Shown here: piece after piece, positions 56,035 to 64,000 of the stretch
Position numbering within the stretch: the first letter of the stretch is position 1
How the letters are laid out: each line of letters begins with the position of its first letter
NCBI GenBank assembly: GCA_003252455.1
Contig: QKED01000092.1
Span: forward strand, 30,716-94,715
Direction: 5' to 3'
Length of the DNA stretch: 64,000 nucleotides
Source of the DNA: Gammaproteobacteria bacterium
Lineage (GTDB): Bacteria > Pseudomonadota > Gammaproteobacteria > Thiohalomonadales > Thiohalomonadaceae
Program-made: the position numbers and the translations under genes
The notes under the pieces: generated by a model
Database searches by the model: none
What the model saw: only the letters and a program-made list of their open reading frames with translations
What the model was told of the DNA's origin: nothing

Positions 56035-58416
56035 ATGATGCACGCAGCCAACCCCGAGCCGAGCCAAGACGCCAACGCGACCAAGGTCGAGGCGACCCAG
56101 GTCATGCCGGGCCCGGAGCTGCTACCACAGCTCGCGCAGATGCTCGACGCCAAGCTCAGTACCCCCTTCGGCGCCTATCTCGACGCGGCGATCGAGCTGC
56201 TCTTCAAGCGCTCTCAGGAGGGTGAGGACGATGCCCTGCGTGATGCCTATTTCCAGGCGCTCACGGGTTTGCGCAATCGGCGGGAGGCGCTCCAGCGCGG
56301 CTACCTGCAGGGGCTCAAGGAGGAGCTGCTCGCCATCCAACAGCGCCACACCGGGGGTGAGATCTCCTTCGCCAACCTCTCCCTGGTGGATGACTCGCTG
56401 CTCGAAGAGGACCTGGCAGTCGACTCCATCGCCAACCGCGCCAGTGAGCGCTTGAACGAGGAGCTGGAGGCGATCGCGCAGGTTCTCGGCAAACTCCACC
56501 ACAGCGGCGAGCTGGACGAGCGACACAACCCCCTCTCACCCCGTCACTTCGCCAACCGTCTGGGTCAGGTGCTCGACGAGCTGCGTGTCGAGCGCAAGGT
56601 GCGCCTGGCCCTCTATGCCCTGTTCGAGAAGCGCGTGCTCGATGTGATCGACCCGCTGTTTACCGAGATCGACGACTATCTGATCCAGCGCAACCTGGTC
56701 AGCAAGCAGCGCACACGCATCATCAACAAGGCCAGTGAGAAGGCGAAAGAGCGCGAGAAGAGGGCCGAGAAGGAGGGCGGCGAGGCGCCTCCCCCCCAGG
56801 GCGGTGGCGACGGGGGTGAGATGCTCGCCGCCATCCACGCCCTGGCACAGCTGCGGGCGGGTGGCGGTGGCGGCGGTACGGGGGGGGCCGGAGGTGGCGG
56901 TGGCGGTGGCGGCCCTGTGGCCCTGCCGGCACAACTCGCCACCGCGCTCAGCGCGATCCAGCCACAGGTCTTCAGCATCCCCCCCGGGATCTCCCCGGTG
57001 GAGATCGGCGAGAAGGTCAAGAGCCAGCTCGGCGTGGTGCTGCAGAAGGTGCACGGCACCGATCAGCCGATGGAGATCAACACCCTCGACAGCACGGTGA
57101 TCGACGTGGTCTCCATGGTGTTCGAGAAGGTGCTGGACGACGACAACCTCAGTGCCAACGTCAAGGCCACCCTGGCTCGTCTGCAGATCCCGCTGCTCAA
57201 GGTCGCCATCATGGAGAAGGGCCTGCTGGAGCAGGAGACACACCCAGCGCGCCAACTGGTCAACCACCTGGCGCAGCTCGGCCTGAGTGTCAACGAGGGG
57301 GACAAGGCCGAGGAGAGCCCACTGCTGCGCTACATCGAAAAGAGCGTGCAGCGGGTGGTGGTCGAGTTCAAGGACGACATGGCATTCTTCGTCAAGCTCA
57401 ACGAGCAGGTGCTGCAGTTCAGCAGCGCCTATCGGGCCAAGGAGGCCGAGGCCGACGCCCGTCGTGAGCGTCGCCTGCAGCGCCGCGAGCAACTGCAACA
57501 GGCGCGGTTACGTGCCGACGCACTGGTGGATGCCCAACTCGCAGGCGCCGAGCCCCCGGAACTTCTGCAGCGTCTGCTCGACGGCCCATGGCGCAAGGCC
57601 CTGGTGCACGCCTACATGAACGGTGGCGAGGGCGGCGAGCTGTGGCAGCAGCGTTGCGCCTGTATGCGTGACCTGCTCTGGTCGGTCACCCCCATCGAGG
57701 GGCTGGAGCCACTCAAGGCGTTCCGCGCGATGATCCCGGAGATGATGCGCACCCTACGCGGCGGTCTCGCCGCGCTCGACATCGAGGAGGCGCGCATCGA
57801 GCGGGTGGTCGCCCAACTGGAGCCGCTCCATCGCAAGAACCTCGAACGCCTCAAGGCGGCCGAGAGCCGCAAGCCCGCGCGCACCAGCAGCGCGGCGATG
57901 AGTGAAGAGGAGCGGGTACTGCTCGACAATCTCACCGAACTCGACGATATGCTCGCCTCGCTCGACGATGTGGAGAGCCTGATGCATGCCCCGGCCGAGC
58001 TGGTCGCCCCACCGAGCGAGTTGTTCAATGACCAGATCAACGACGCGTTCTTCAAGCAGTTCGGTGAGCCGCCCAGCGACCCGCGTAACGCCCGTCTCGA
58101 CCCCGCCCACGAGCCCCATGACGACTACCTCACCCAGGCGCGCACCCTGGAGGTGGGCCACTGGCTGCACCTGCTCGACGGTGAGGGGCGTGAGGTCCGG
58201 GCCAAGTTGAGTTGGAAGAGCGAGCTGCTCGGCGAGTACACCTTCGTCAACTGGAAGTTCAGCGTGGTCGCCGAGCTCTCCCTCTATCACCTCGCGCGCG
58301 AGTTGCGCGAGGGGCGTGCGCGCCTCATCGAAAGCGCGCCGATCCTCGACCGTGCGCTGCGTCTGGTGACCAATCTGCTCAAGCGCAAGGTCGAAGAGGC
58401 GCCGCACCCCGCCTGA
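56035..58416 (+). CDS. DUF1631 family protein
   Basis: The 793-residue cytoplasmic protein fits DUF1631: a helical N-terminal half, then a low-complexity linker with a poly-Gly run (about residues 275-297), a long helical middle with coiled-coil (RRERRLQRREQLQQARLRADAL, about 477-498), and a C-terminal PilZ-like domain (about 703-760) with GHWLHLLDGEGREVRAKLSWKSELLGEYTFVNW. PilZ-like folds can bind cyclic di-GMP, but the usual RxxxR is not obvious. Its function is not known. It converges with mtrB. Confidence 0.85.
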   Translation: MMHAANPEPSQDANATKVEATQVMPGPELLPQLAQMLDAKLSTPFGAYLDAAIELLFKRSQEGEDDALRDAYFQALTGLRNRREALQRGYLQGLKEELLAIQQRHTGGEISFANLSLVDDSLLEEDLAVDSIANRASERLNEELEAIAQVLGKLHHSGELDERHNPLSPRHFANRLGQVLDELRVERKVRLALYALFEKRVLDVIDPLFTEIDDYLIQRNLVSKQRTRIINKASEKAKEREKRAEKEGGEAPPPQGGGDGGEMLAAIHALAQLRAGGGGGGTGGAGGGGGGGGPVALPAQLATALSAIQPQVFSIPPGISPVEIGEKVKSQLGVVLQKVHGTDQPMEINTLDSTVIDVVSMVFEKVLDDDNLSANVKATLARLQIPLLKVAIMEKGLLEQETHPARQLVNHLAQLGLSVNEGDKAEESPLLRYIEKSVQRVVVEFKDDMAFFVKLNEQVLQFSSAYRAKEAEADARRERRLQRREQLQQARLRADALVDAQLAGAEPPELLQRLLDGPWRKALVHAYMNGGEGGELWQQRCACMRDLLWSVTPIEGLEPLKAFRAMIPEMMRTLRGGLAALDIEEARIERVVAQLEPLHRKNLERLKAAESRKPARTSSAAMSEEERVLLDNLTELDDMLASLDDVESLMHAPAELVAPPSELFNDQINDAFFKQFGEPPSDPRNARLDPAHEPHDDYLTQARTLEVGHWLHLLDGEGREVRAKLSWKSELLGEYTFVNWKFSVVAELSLYHLARELREGRARLIESAPILDRALRLVTNLLKRKVEEAPHPA
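56864..56922 (+). repeat. Poly-glycine codon tract
   Basis: A run of GGT/GGC/GGG codons in the DUF1631 gene encodes a flexible Gly-rich linker between the N-terminal and middle helical domains. Length is likely to vary among strains. Confidence 0.8.
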
Positions 58417-58465
58417 GCACGAGGTCGCTCGTCCTTTGCGCTATCACCACGCCCTGTGTGCCGTG

Positions 58466-60598
58466 CTATTCGATGGCGTAGCGCAACACCAGGTAGATCC
58501 GTTGTGCACGATAGGTCTGTGGTGCGATGCCGAGCGAGAGCAGGGTGGGCAGGGTGTTGACCGTGGCGTCATCTTGCCAGTCGCTCTCGCGGTACCCCTC
58601 GTAGCGATAGTGGGCGCGTAGCGAGAGGTTTTCGCGCAGGCGATAGTCGCTGGCGAGGGTGAGGGAGAAGAGCGTGGAGCCGAGTTCGGGGAGGGCGGTG
58701 CCGCCGACGTATTCGAGCGTGCCGGTGTATTCCGAGTAGGCGAGTTCCGCGCTCAGGTCGAGTCGCTCGGGCAGGGCGTCCCAGCTCACGGCGAGGCCGA
58801 GGGTCTCGGTGCGGTTGTGGTCGGCGGCGATCCACAGGGTGTCCGCGTCGCTCGGCAGCAGGCGCTGACTGCCGCGCTGTTCCGAATCGAGGCGATCGTA
58901 GGTATAGAAGAGGCTGCCGCTCCAGCCTTGTGCGAGGCTGTAGCTGACCGTGCCGGTATAGGTGATCCCCTCTGCCTCGCTCAGACCCAGATACATCTGC
59001 CCGTAGTCGTCGTGCAGTCGGTCGAGGGTCAGGTTCAGGCTCAGTGCCTCCAGGGGGGTGTAGGTGAGGTCTAGGCCGTGCGTGTCGCGGCGGCGGTCGG
59101 CCAGGTGGTGCACGCGCAACAAGGGGTTGTCGTAGAAGCTCGGGTTGGGGTTGTCGAGCAGCGGGTCGATCTGCGCCAGCGGCACGTAGGCGGAGGCGTC
59201 GCGGTCGGCGCGGGAGAGGGCGAGGCTCGCCTCCCACTGGGGGGTGGGGTGCAGGGTGAGGCGGCCCCACAGGGTGTGGTCGCGAGTCTCCTCCACCTGT
59301 ACATAGGTGCGCCGCATCTGTTCGCTGTCGTAGCCGAGGCTCAGGTCGGCCTCGTGCGGCAGGCGGTAGCCGGCCTTGAGACGCAGCAGTTGCTGCTTGA
59401 AGCCGTAGGGGCGGTTGGCGCGTGTGCCGCCGATGCCGAGGTCGGTGACGACGTATTGATAGGCGCGGCTGTCGGTCTGGTTGTCGCGGTCGTCGAGGTT
59501 GAGGCTGGCGTCGAGGCGCAGACGCGCTGTGGGGCGGGTGTTGAGCGCCAGGCGCGCGCGCGTGGTCTCTACGCGGCCATCGAGGTGGGTGGCAGGCAGG
59601 GCACTGGTGACCAGCGCGGGGTTGCTGGTGTAGGGGAGGAAGGCCTGGTCCTGGCTCATCCGGCCACGGCTCAGTTCGGCACTGAGCTGGGTGTCTGGGC
59701 GCAGTTGATAGCCCAGGGTGAGCGCGAGCTGGTGCATCTGGTTGTCCGGTGCCTCGGCCATGCGGCCCCAGGCGGTGTTGCTGCTCGCCGCCTCGTAGGG
59801 GTTGCGCCACTCGATCGCGCTCTCCTCGCTGCTGAAGAGCGAGGCGCGGTAGTCGAGACGGGTGTGTAGTGCCCCCCGGGCGTAGCCGAGGGTGAGGCCA
59901 AACTCGTCGGTGCGATAGGTGTAGGGTATCGGCAGGATCAGCGTCTGGGTGAAGCCAATGGTGGCGCCCTGGTCGCGTACCCCCTCTTTCTTCTCCCGGC
60001 GCAGGTAGCCGCTCAGCTCCCAGGCGCCGGGCGCCGCGGGGAGTAGGGAGAACTCCAGCGCCGCGCGGTCCCGTTGGCTGCCCAGCGGGGTGCGCTGCAG
60101 GGCGGCGGCGAGACCTGGCATGTCGGCGGTGGTGGCGCCAGCGCCCCAGCCGCTGGGCAGGTCGAGGCGTCCGCCCGTACTGGCGCGCAGCGGTGAATAG
60201 GCCTCCCCCTCACGTCGATTGGGGAGACCCTCCAGGGCTAGGCCGAGGGCGTAGCGCCCCTGTTGTCCTCCCTCGACGTGCAGCCATCCGGCGTCGCCAC
60301 CGAGCCCCTCCGCCTGCAGGTCGAGGTAACCGGCCTGCGTGTCACGGTAGCTCAGCTCGCCCTCCAGCTCCGCGCGCGTCCCCCGCTCCTCCTCGGCGCT
60401 GTAACGACCGAAGGGGTCGCTGTCGTCGTCCATATAGCGCAGGCCGAGACCGATCCAGCCACCCCAACCCGCCTCGCGCTCGGGACAGTATTTGCACTCG
60501 GGTGGGGCTGCCGCCACCTCCAGCGCGTGGGCGATCTCCAAGGGGGCGAGGGTGGCCAGCAGCAGGAGGCCGGTGACGGGACGTAGATGGGTACTCAT
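58466..60598 (-). CDS. mtrB: MtrB/PioB-type outer-membrane porin of a decaheme conduit
   Basis: The 710-residue protein has a signal peptide (cleavage near AHA), an N-terminal CKYC motif (CxxC typical of MtrB), then a large beta barrel of about 26-28 strands ending in a C-terminal aromatic strand (IYLVLRYAIE). MtrB forms the outer-membrane sheath around MtrA. The ATG at 60598 is chosen over 60664 for the signal peptide. It is downstream of mtrA by 72 bases. Confidence 0.92.
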   Translation of the reverse strand: MSTHLRPVTGLLLLATLAPLEIAHALEVAAAPPECKYCPEREAGWGGWIGLGLRYMDDDSDPFGRYSAEEERGTRAELEGELSYRDTQAGYLDLQAEGLGGDAGWLHVEGGQQGRYALGLALEGLPNRREGEAYSPLRASTGGRLDLPSGWGAGATTADMPGLAAALQRTPLGSQRDRAALEFSLLPAAPGAWELSGYLRREKKEGVRDQGATIGFTQTLILPIPYTYRTDEFGLTLGYARGALHTRLDYRASLFSSEESAIEWRNPYEAASSNTAWGRMAEAPDNQMHQLALTLGYQLRPDTQLSAELSRGRMSQDQAFLPYTSNPALVTSALPATHLDGRVETTRARLALNTRPTARLRLDASLNLDDRDNQTDSRAYQYVVTDLGIGGTRANRPYGFKQQLLRLKAGYRLPHEADLSLGYDSEQMRRTYVQVEETRDHTLWGRLTLHPTPQWEASLALSRADRDASAYVPLAQIDPLLDNPNPSFYDNPLLRVHHLADRRRDTHGLDLTYTPLEALSLNLTLDRLHDDYGQMYLGLSEAEGITYTGTVSYSLAQGWSGSLFYTYDRLDSEQRGSQRLLPSDADTLWIAADHNRTETLGLAVSWDALPERLDLSAELAYSEYTGTLEYVGGTALPELGSTLFSLTLASDYRLRENLSLRAHYRYEGYRESDWQDDATVNTLPTLLSLGIAPQTYRAQRIYLVLRYAIE

Positions 60599-60670
60599 GA
60601 CGCTCTCCCCGGCAAAACGGGTGGGACACAGGGCCGGACGACGGGCTTCGGGGCTGGCAGGCACATGGGC

Positions 60671-61666
60671 TCAGCGTACCGGGGTGGCGCCGGAGGGGTG
60701 GTTACTGCCGTGGATCTGTGAGTGGCAGTTGAGACACCCCTTGACGCTGAGGAACTGGGTCGGGATGCGGCTGCCATCGTAGGCCTGACTCGGGTGACCG
60801 GCGGGGGCGTGGCACTGCTGACACAGTTGCGGGGCGCGCTTCTTCAGGAGTGCCGGTTGGTTGGCGCCGTGGCTGGCGTGGCACAGGGTGCAATCCTCCG
60901 CCGCCGGTTGGTGCTCCCAGAGGAAGGGGCCGCGCTTCTCGGCGTGGCAGGTGGTGCAGAGTTCGCGCACCTGCCCGGCGAGGCGCAGGCCGCTGCCATC
61001 CTCGCCATGGGGGTCGTGGCAGTCGCTGCAGGCCATGCGCCCCTCGCGCACCGGATGGTGCGAGGCCTGGTAGAACTTGGCCCGCTGGTTGGCGTGGCAG
61101 GTGAAGCAGACCTCGTCCTGGCTGCGCTTGTCGAGCACCGGGTCACGCGCCACATGGATCTGGTGGCAGGCGGCACAGGCGACCTGGTTGAACTCGTGGC
61201 TGCTGCCCGCCCACTCGATGCGCGAGTGGTTCTCGTGACAGTTGAGGCAGCGCCCGTTCTGCGTTGCCACCGGGGTCCAGGCGGTTTGCCCGAAGGCGAG
61301 GATCGGCGCCTTGGGGGCATCGCCCTCGGGCTCCAGTTCGTGTTCGCCACCGGGCCCGTGGCAGCTCTCGCACTGCCCCTGGGCGAGCGGGGTGCGCGGG
61401 TCGGCCGTGACGGCGTGTTTGGTGCGAAACAGCGGCATCACCGGCACCTCGTTGTCCTCATCGTGGCACTTCAGGCAGCTGTCCGCCCCCTTGCGCGCCA
61501 TGGGTGCGGCGAGTACCCGCTCCACCTGCGCCGTGAGTGCATCCAGCCCCGGCGCGGGGGGCGCTGCCTCCTGGGCCGACAACGGTGCGGTGCCGAGCAC
61601 GGCCAGTGGCAGCACGGTGCCCGACAGGAGGCGACGCGCCAGACGGGCGAGGGTGGGGTGCAGCAT
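60671..61666 (-). CDS. mtrA: DmsE/MtrA-type periplasmic decaheme cytochrome c
   Basis: The 331-residue secreted cytochrome has ten CxxCH heme sites: CLKCH, CESCH, CLNCH, CAACH, CFTCH, CSDCH, CTTCH, CTLCH, CQQCH and CLNCH. A signal peptide ends near LSA-Q. It threads through MtrB to carry electrons across the outer membrane. GAGG precedes the ATG. It lies between mtrB and the MtrC-type gene on the same strand. Confidence 0.95.
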   Translation of the reverse strand: MLHPTLARLARRLLSGTVLPLAVLGTAPLSAQEAAPPAPGLDALTAQVERVLAAPMARKGADSCLKCHDEDNEVPVMPLFRTKHAVTADPRTPLAQGQCESCHGPGGEHELEPEGDAPKAPILAFGQTAWTPVATQNGRCLNCHENHSRIEWAGSSHEFNQVACAACHQIHVARDPVLDKRSQDEVCFTCHANQRAKFYQASHHPVREGRMACSDCHDPHGEDGSGLRLAGQVRELCTTCHAEKRGPFLWEHQPAAEDCTLCHASHGANQPALLKKRAPQLCQQCHAPAGHPSQAYDGSRIPTQFLSVKGCLNCHSQIHGSNHPSGATPVR

Positions 61667-61802
61667 GCGTTCTGATCCTCTCTGAGGTGCCGCTCGGGGC
61701 GTGGCACCTGGCTGGGGGTGTTCCTGCCCCGTGTGCCAGCCGTGCTGGCCGGGCGGGGCGCCCGGTGGGGCGGGGGGAGTGACCCCCCGCCGGTTGCGGG
61801 TG

Positions 61803-64000
61803 CTAGCGGATGCCGTGCACCACCTTGACGTCCTTGGGCCCGCCGTTGCCGTGGCACTCGTCGCAGCGCTCGTAGACGGCGGAGCTGATCACCGCCTGGG
61901 TCTGGTCGAGGGCGGCGCCCATGTCGGTGAGGTGGATGCGCAGCGAGGCCTGGTCGTGGCAGGAGGCGCAGGTGGCCGCCTTGGGCGACATGCGCTCGTC
62001 GTCGGCGGTGCCACGGCTGTTGTCGGGGCCGTAGGCGACCGAGGTGGCGAAGGCGCCGCGATCGCTGCGGTAGGAGTCGTTCACATGGCAGGTCGTGCAG
62101 TCGTTGAGGATGCCCGGATAGTGCACCTCGGCGGTGAAGTCGTTACCCGTGCCGTTGGACATGTTGCCGTGCAGGAAGTGGTTCTCGCGCATCTCGCCGG
62201 AGTGGATGCCGTGGATCATGCGCTTGAACTGGTAGGACTCCTTGATCGGCGTGCCGTCGGCCATGGTCGGCGCGGAGAGGCGGTTGGCGTCGTGGCACAT
62301 GGCGCACACCTCGGTGCTGTTGCGCGCACCGCTGTGGAAGGTGACGCCGAGGGTGCCGTGGCAGCTGTCGCACTTCTCGGTGGCGACCACCTCGCGGCGC
62401 GGGGTACCGGCCAGCCCGGTGCTCAGGTCGAGGTCGTAGAGCGCGTTACGCATCGGCACATTGACCGTGGTGGTGCCGTCCACCGGCAGGCGCGTGGCCA
62501 CATCGAGCAGCAGCTCCTTCACCTGGCCGATGATCGCCACGCGGGCGGTGCCGTGGGCGTCGGCGGAGAGCGCAGCGGTGGTGACGCGGTAGTGATGGCC
62601 GCCCAGGTCGGTGACCGGATTGGTGGCGGAGGGGGCGCCGGTGCCGTTGGTGAGGCCGTTGGCGTAGACGTTGACCGTGCCGGAGTAGTCGTCGCCGACT
62701 ACGCCTTGGGTGTTGTTGCTGGCCACGTAGACGCGCACCGAGCTGAAGCGGCTGTCGAGGATGTCGTAGGCGCTGCCGTCGGCGGGGTTGGTGATGACGT
62801 AGTCGATGGTCACCGTGCGGTCGGCGTTGAGGGTCACCGCCTCGATGCTGGCCTGGTAGTCGGCCACGTGGGCCTCGGCCTGGCTCCAGTGGACGTTCTC
62901 CACCGCGTGCGGGTTGTAGACGTTGCTCCCACCGGTGACGTGGCAGATGACGCACTCGCTGTTGTCCGGGGTGCCGTCGGCGGCGATGAAGTCGAAGCCA
63001 CGGTGGTCGTTGAAGTCGACATCGTCGTGGCAGGCGCCGCACGCCTCCTGGGTCGGGCGCAGTTTCCAGTTGTCGCCCTGCGGGGTGATGAGGTGGCCGT
63101 TGGTATCGGCGAGTGTGCCGTCGTGGCACTTGGTGCAGTTGCGCAGGTCCTGCGGGTAGGCGACCTCGGTGAAGTCCTGCGCCGTGCCGCTGTAGGTGCC
63201 GATGGCGTAGGGCTGGGTCAGCGCGGTGCCACGATGGATCTTGTGGATCATCACCTTGAAGTCGATGACGTTGCCGGTCACCGCGTCCTGGGTGCCGGGG
63301 TTGTGGCAGAGCACGCAGAACTGCGGGTCGATGCGGCTGCCGCCGTGCATGGAGAGCTGGTTGTGGCACTGGTTGCAGGCGCTGCGGTCGACCACGATGT
63401 GGCTGCGTGAGTCATCCACCAGGGGCACCGAGTCGCCGTTGGCGTCGATGGTGAAGTCGTAATAGGGGTTGGCGACGGCCACGGTCGCGCGGTTGGCGTC
63501 GCGGATGCGCAGCTGGATGGCGACGCGGTGGGTGGCGCTCGGGTCCCAGATCAACGTGCTGCTGCCGGGCAGGGTCACGCTGGTCACGTCGGTGGCGAAG
63601 GCGTAGCTGTAGTAGCCGTCCTCCTCGTGGTAGGTGAGGGTCCCGTTGCTCTCGGTGGTGGCCTGTACGGCCCCATCGGGCACCGCGGTGCCGCTCTTGG
63701 TGCGGGTGATATAGCTGACCCAGTGGTCGGCGTTGCCGTCACTGCCGGGCACCAGCTTGGCGAAGGCCAGTGCCACCTCATTCGTGGTGAGGCCGCTGAT
63801 GGGGGTGCCGTCGGGGGTCTCTACCACGAAGTTGACTACCGGCGGGCTGTTGACCGTCACCGGTGAGACCCCTGAGGGGAGGGCGTCGAAGGGGGCGGAG
63901 GGCGACCCCTCGGCGAGGCTCACTGCCCCGCTCATCAGCTCGGCGAGGGTTGCCGAGTGGGTGGGTGTGGTGGTGCCGCCGGTGGGGGTCGTGTCCCCCC
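61803..64000 (-). CDS. OmcA/MtrC-type surface decaheme cytochrome, 5' end outside window
   Basis: The frame is open to the window edge and contains ten CxxCH sites (CNQCH, CVLCH, CTKCH, CGACH, CVICH, CDSCH, CAMCH, CTTCH, CASCH, CDECH) in two pentaheme groups separated by a beta-rich domain, as in OmcA/MtrC. The Thr/Pro/Gly-rich start seen near 64000 fits the linker after a lipoprotein signal, so only a short part is missing. It is the cell-surface terminal of the conduit encoded by the next two genes. Confidence 0.92.
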   Translation of the reverse strand, partial: GDTTPTGGTTTPTHSATLAELMSGAVSLAEGSPSAPFDALPSGVSPVTVNSPPVVNFVVETPDGTPISGLTTNEVALAFAKLVPGSDGNADHWVSYITRTKSGTAVPDGAVQATTESNGTLTYHEEDGYYSYAFATDVTSVTLPGSSTLIWDPSATHRVAIQLRIRDANRATVAVANPYYDFTIDANGDSVPLVDDSRSHIVVDRSACNQCHNQLSMHGGSRIDPQFCVLCHNPGTQDAVTGNVIDFKVMIHKIHRGTALTQPYAIGTYSGTAQDFTEVAYPQDLRNCTKCHDGTLADTNGHLITPQGDNWKLRPTQEACGACHDDVDFNDHRGFDFIAADGTPDNSECVICHVTGGSNVYNPHAVENVHWSQAEAHVADYQASIEAVTLNADRTVTIDYVITNPADGSAYDILDSRFSSVRVYVASNNTQGVVGDDYSGTVNVYANGLTNGTGAPSATNPVTDLGGHHYRVTTAALSADAHGTARVAIIGQVKELLLDVATRLPVDGTTTVNVPMRNALYDLDLSTGLAGTPRREVVATEKCDSCHGTLGVTFHSGARNSTEVCAMCHDANRLSAPTMADGTPIKESYQFKRMIHGIHSGEMRENHFLHGNMSNGTGNDFTAEVHYPGILNDCTTCHVNDSYRSDRGAFATSVAYGPDNSRGTADDERMSPKAATCASCHDQASLRIHLTDMGAALDQTQAVISSAVYERCDECHGNGGPKDVKVVHGIR

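Noticed and set aside
61701..63410. 569-codon plus-strand frame opposite the MtrC-type gene
   Set aside because: Antisense of a ten-heme cytochrome; biased Val/Gly/Ala composition and no motif.

Overview
The window is GC-rich DNA from a Gammaproteobacterium. Evidence for this is the rpe-gph-trpE order, guaBA, UbiK next to ComM, two GlnK-Amt pairs with sigma-54/NtrC promoters, RlmG and a TatD-linked radical SAM protein. An MtrCAB-type electron conduit at the right edge suggests a respiratory, possibly iron- or electrode-active lifestyle. The species cannot be named from this sequence; a Chromatiales-like lineage is only a guess.

Left chromosomal part (1-13696): acetate kinase (cut by the window edge), phosphoketolase and glycogen phosphorylase form a carbohydrate-to-acetyl-phosphate module. 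The ubiK-comM pair follows on the minus strand. Next come two paralogous glnK-amt operons, each with a GG-N10-GC sigma-54 promoter and upstream GCAC-N7-GTGC NtrC-type sites, and each ended by a clear hairpin terminator. Two minus-strand envelope genes of unknown function follow, one of them pilin-like.

Mobile island (13697-29156, 15,460 bp): this is a GIsul2-type integrative element at the 3' end of guaA. It carries sul2 (sulfonamide resistance), a glmM remnant, the IS91-like element CR2/ISCR2, a serine resolvase with a small coupled gene, an arsRHC-acr3 arsenic operon, a partial trbJ-K-L conjugation module, an orphan ribbon-helix-helix protein, a 1-kb origin-like region, IncQ-like repC and repA with 22-bp iterons, an AlpA-like excisionase and a tyrosine integrase. 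Three sites (13697, 16989, 29157) mimic the last codons of guaA, so the sul2-CR2 segment is bracketed by a second left end.

Right chromosomal part (29157-64000): guaA and guaB (with degenerate GGAGG-rich repeats between them), trkH-trkA, a DHH phosphoesterase, rlmG, a Spy-like Gly/Met-rich protein, a TauD-type dioxygenase, an FHA protein, an atypical LuxR-type regulator, a nitronate-monooxygenase-like flavoprotein, a TatD-linked radical SAM protein, a beta-barrel protein, a CopD-like membrane protein and rpe-gph-trpE.

The most interesting locus is 49160-55649, a tight operon for a Dlt-like envelope acylation system. It encodes a carrier protein, a BtrK-like PLP decarboxylase, a PAPS sulfotransferase, an AMP-forming ligase, a membrane-anchored SGNH transferase, a 68-aa one-helix microprotein ending in FRYQNF (the DltX-type acyl-shuttle hexapeptide) and an MBOAT. 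The decarboxylase and sulfotransferase are not part of a classic D-alanine system, which suggests that a decarboxylated aminoacyl group is exported. A DUF1631 gene and mtrB-mtrA-mtrC (mtrC cut by the edge) complete the window.
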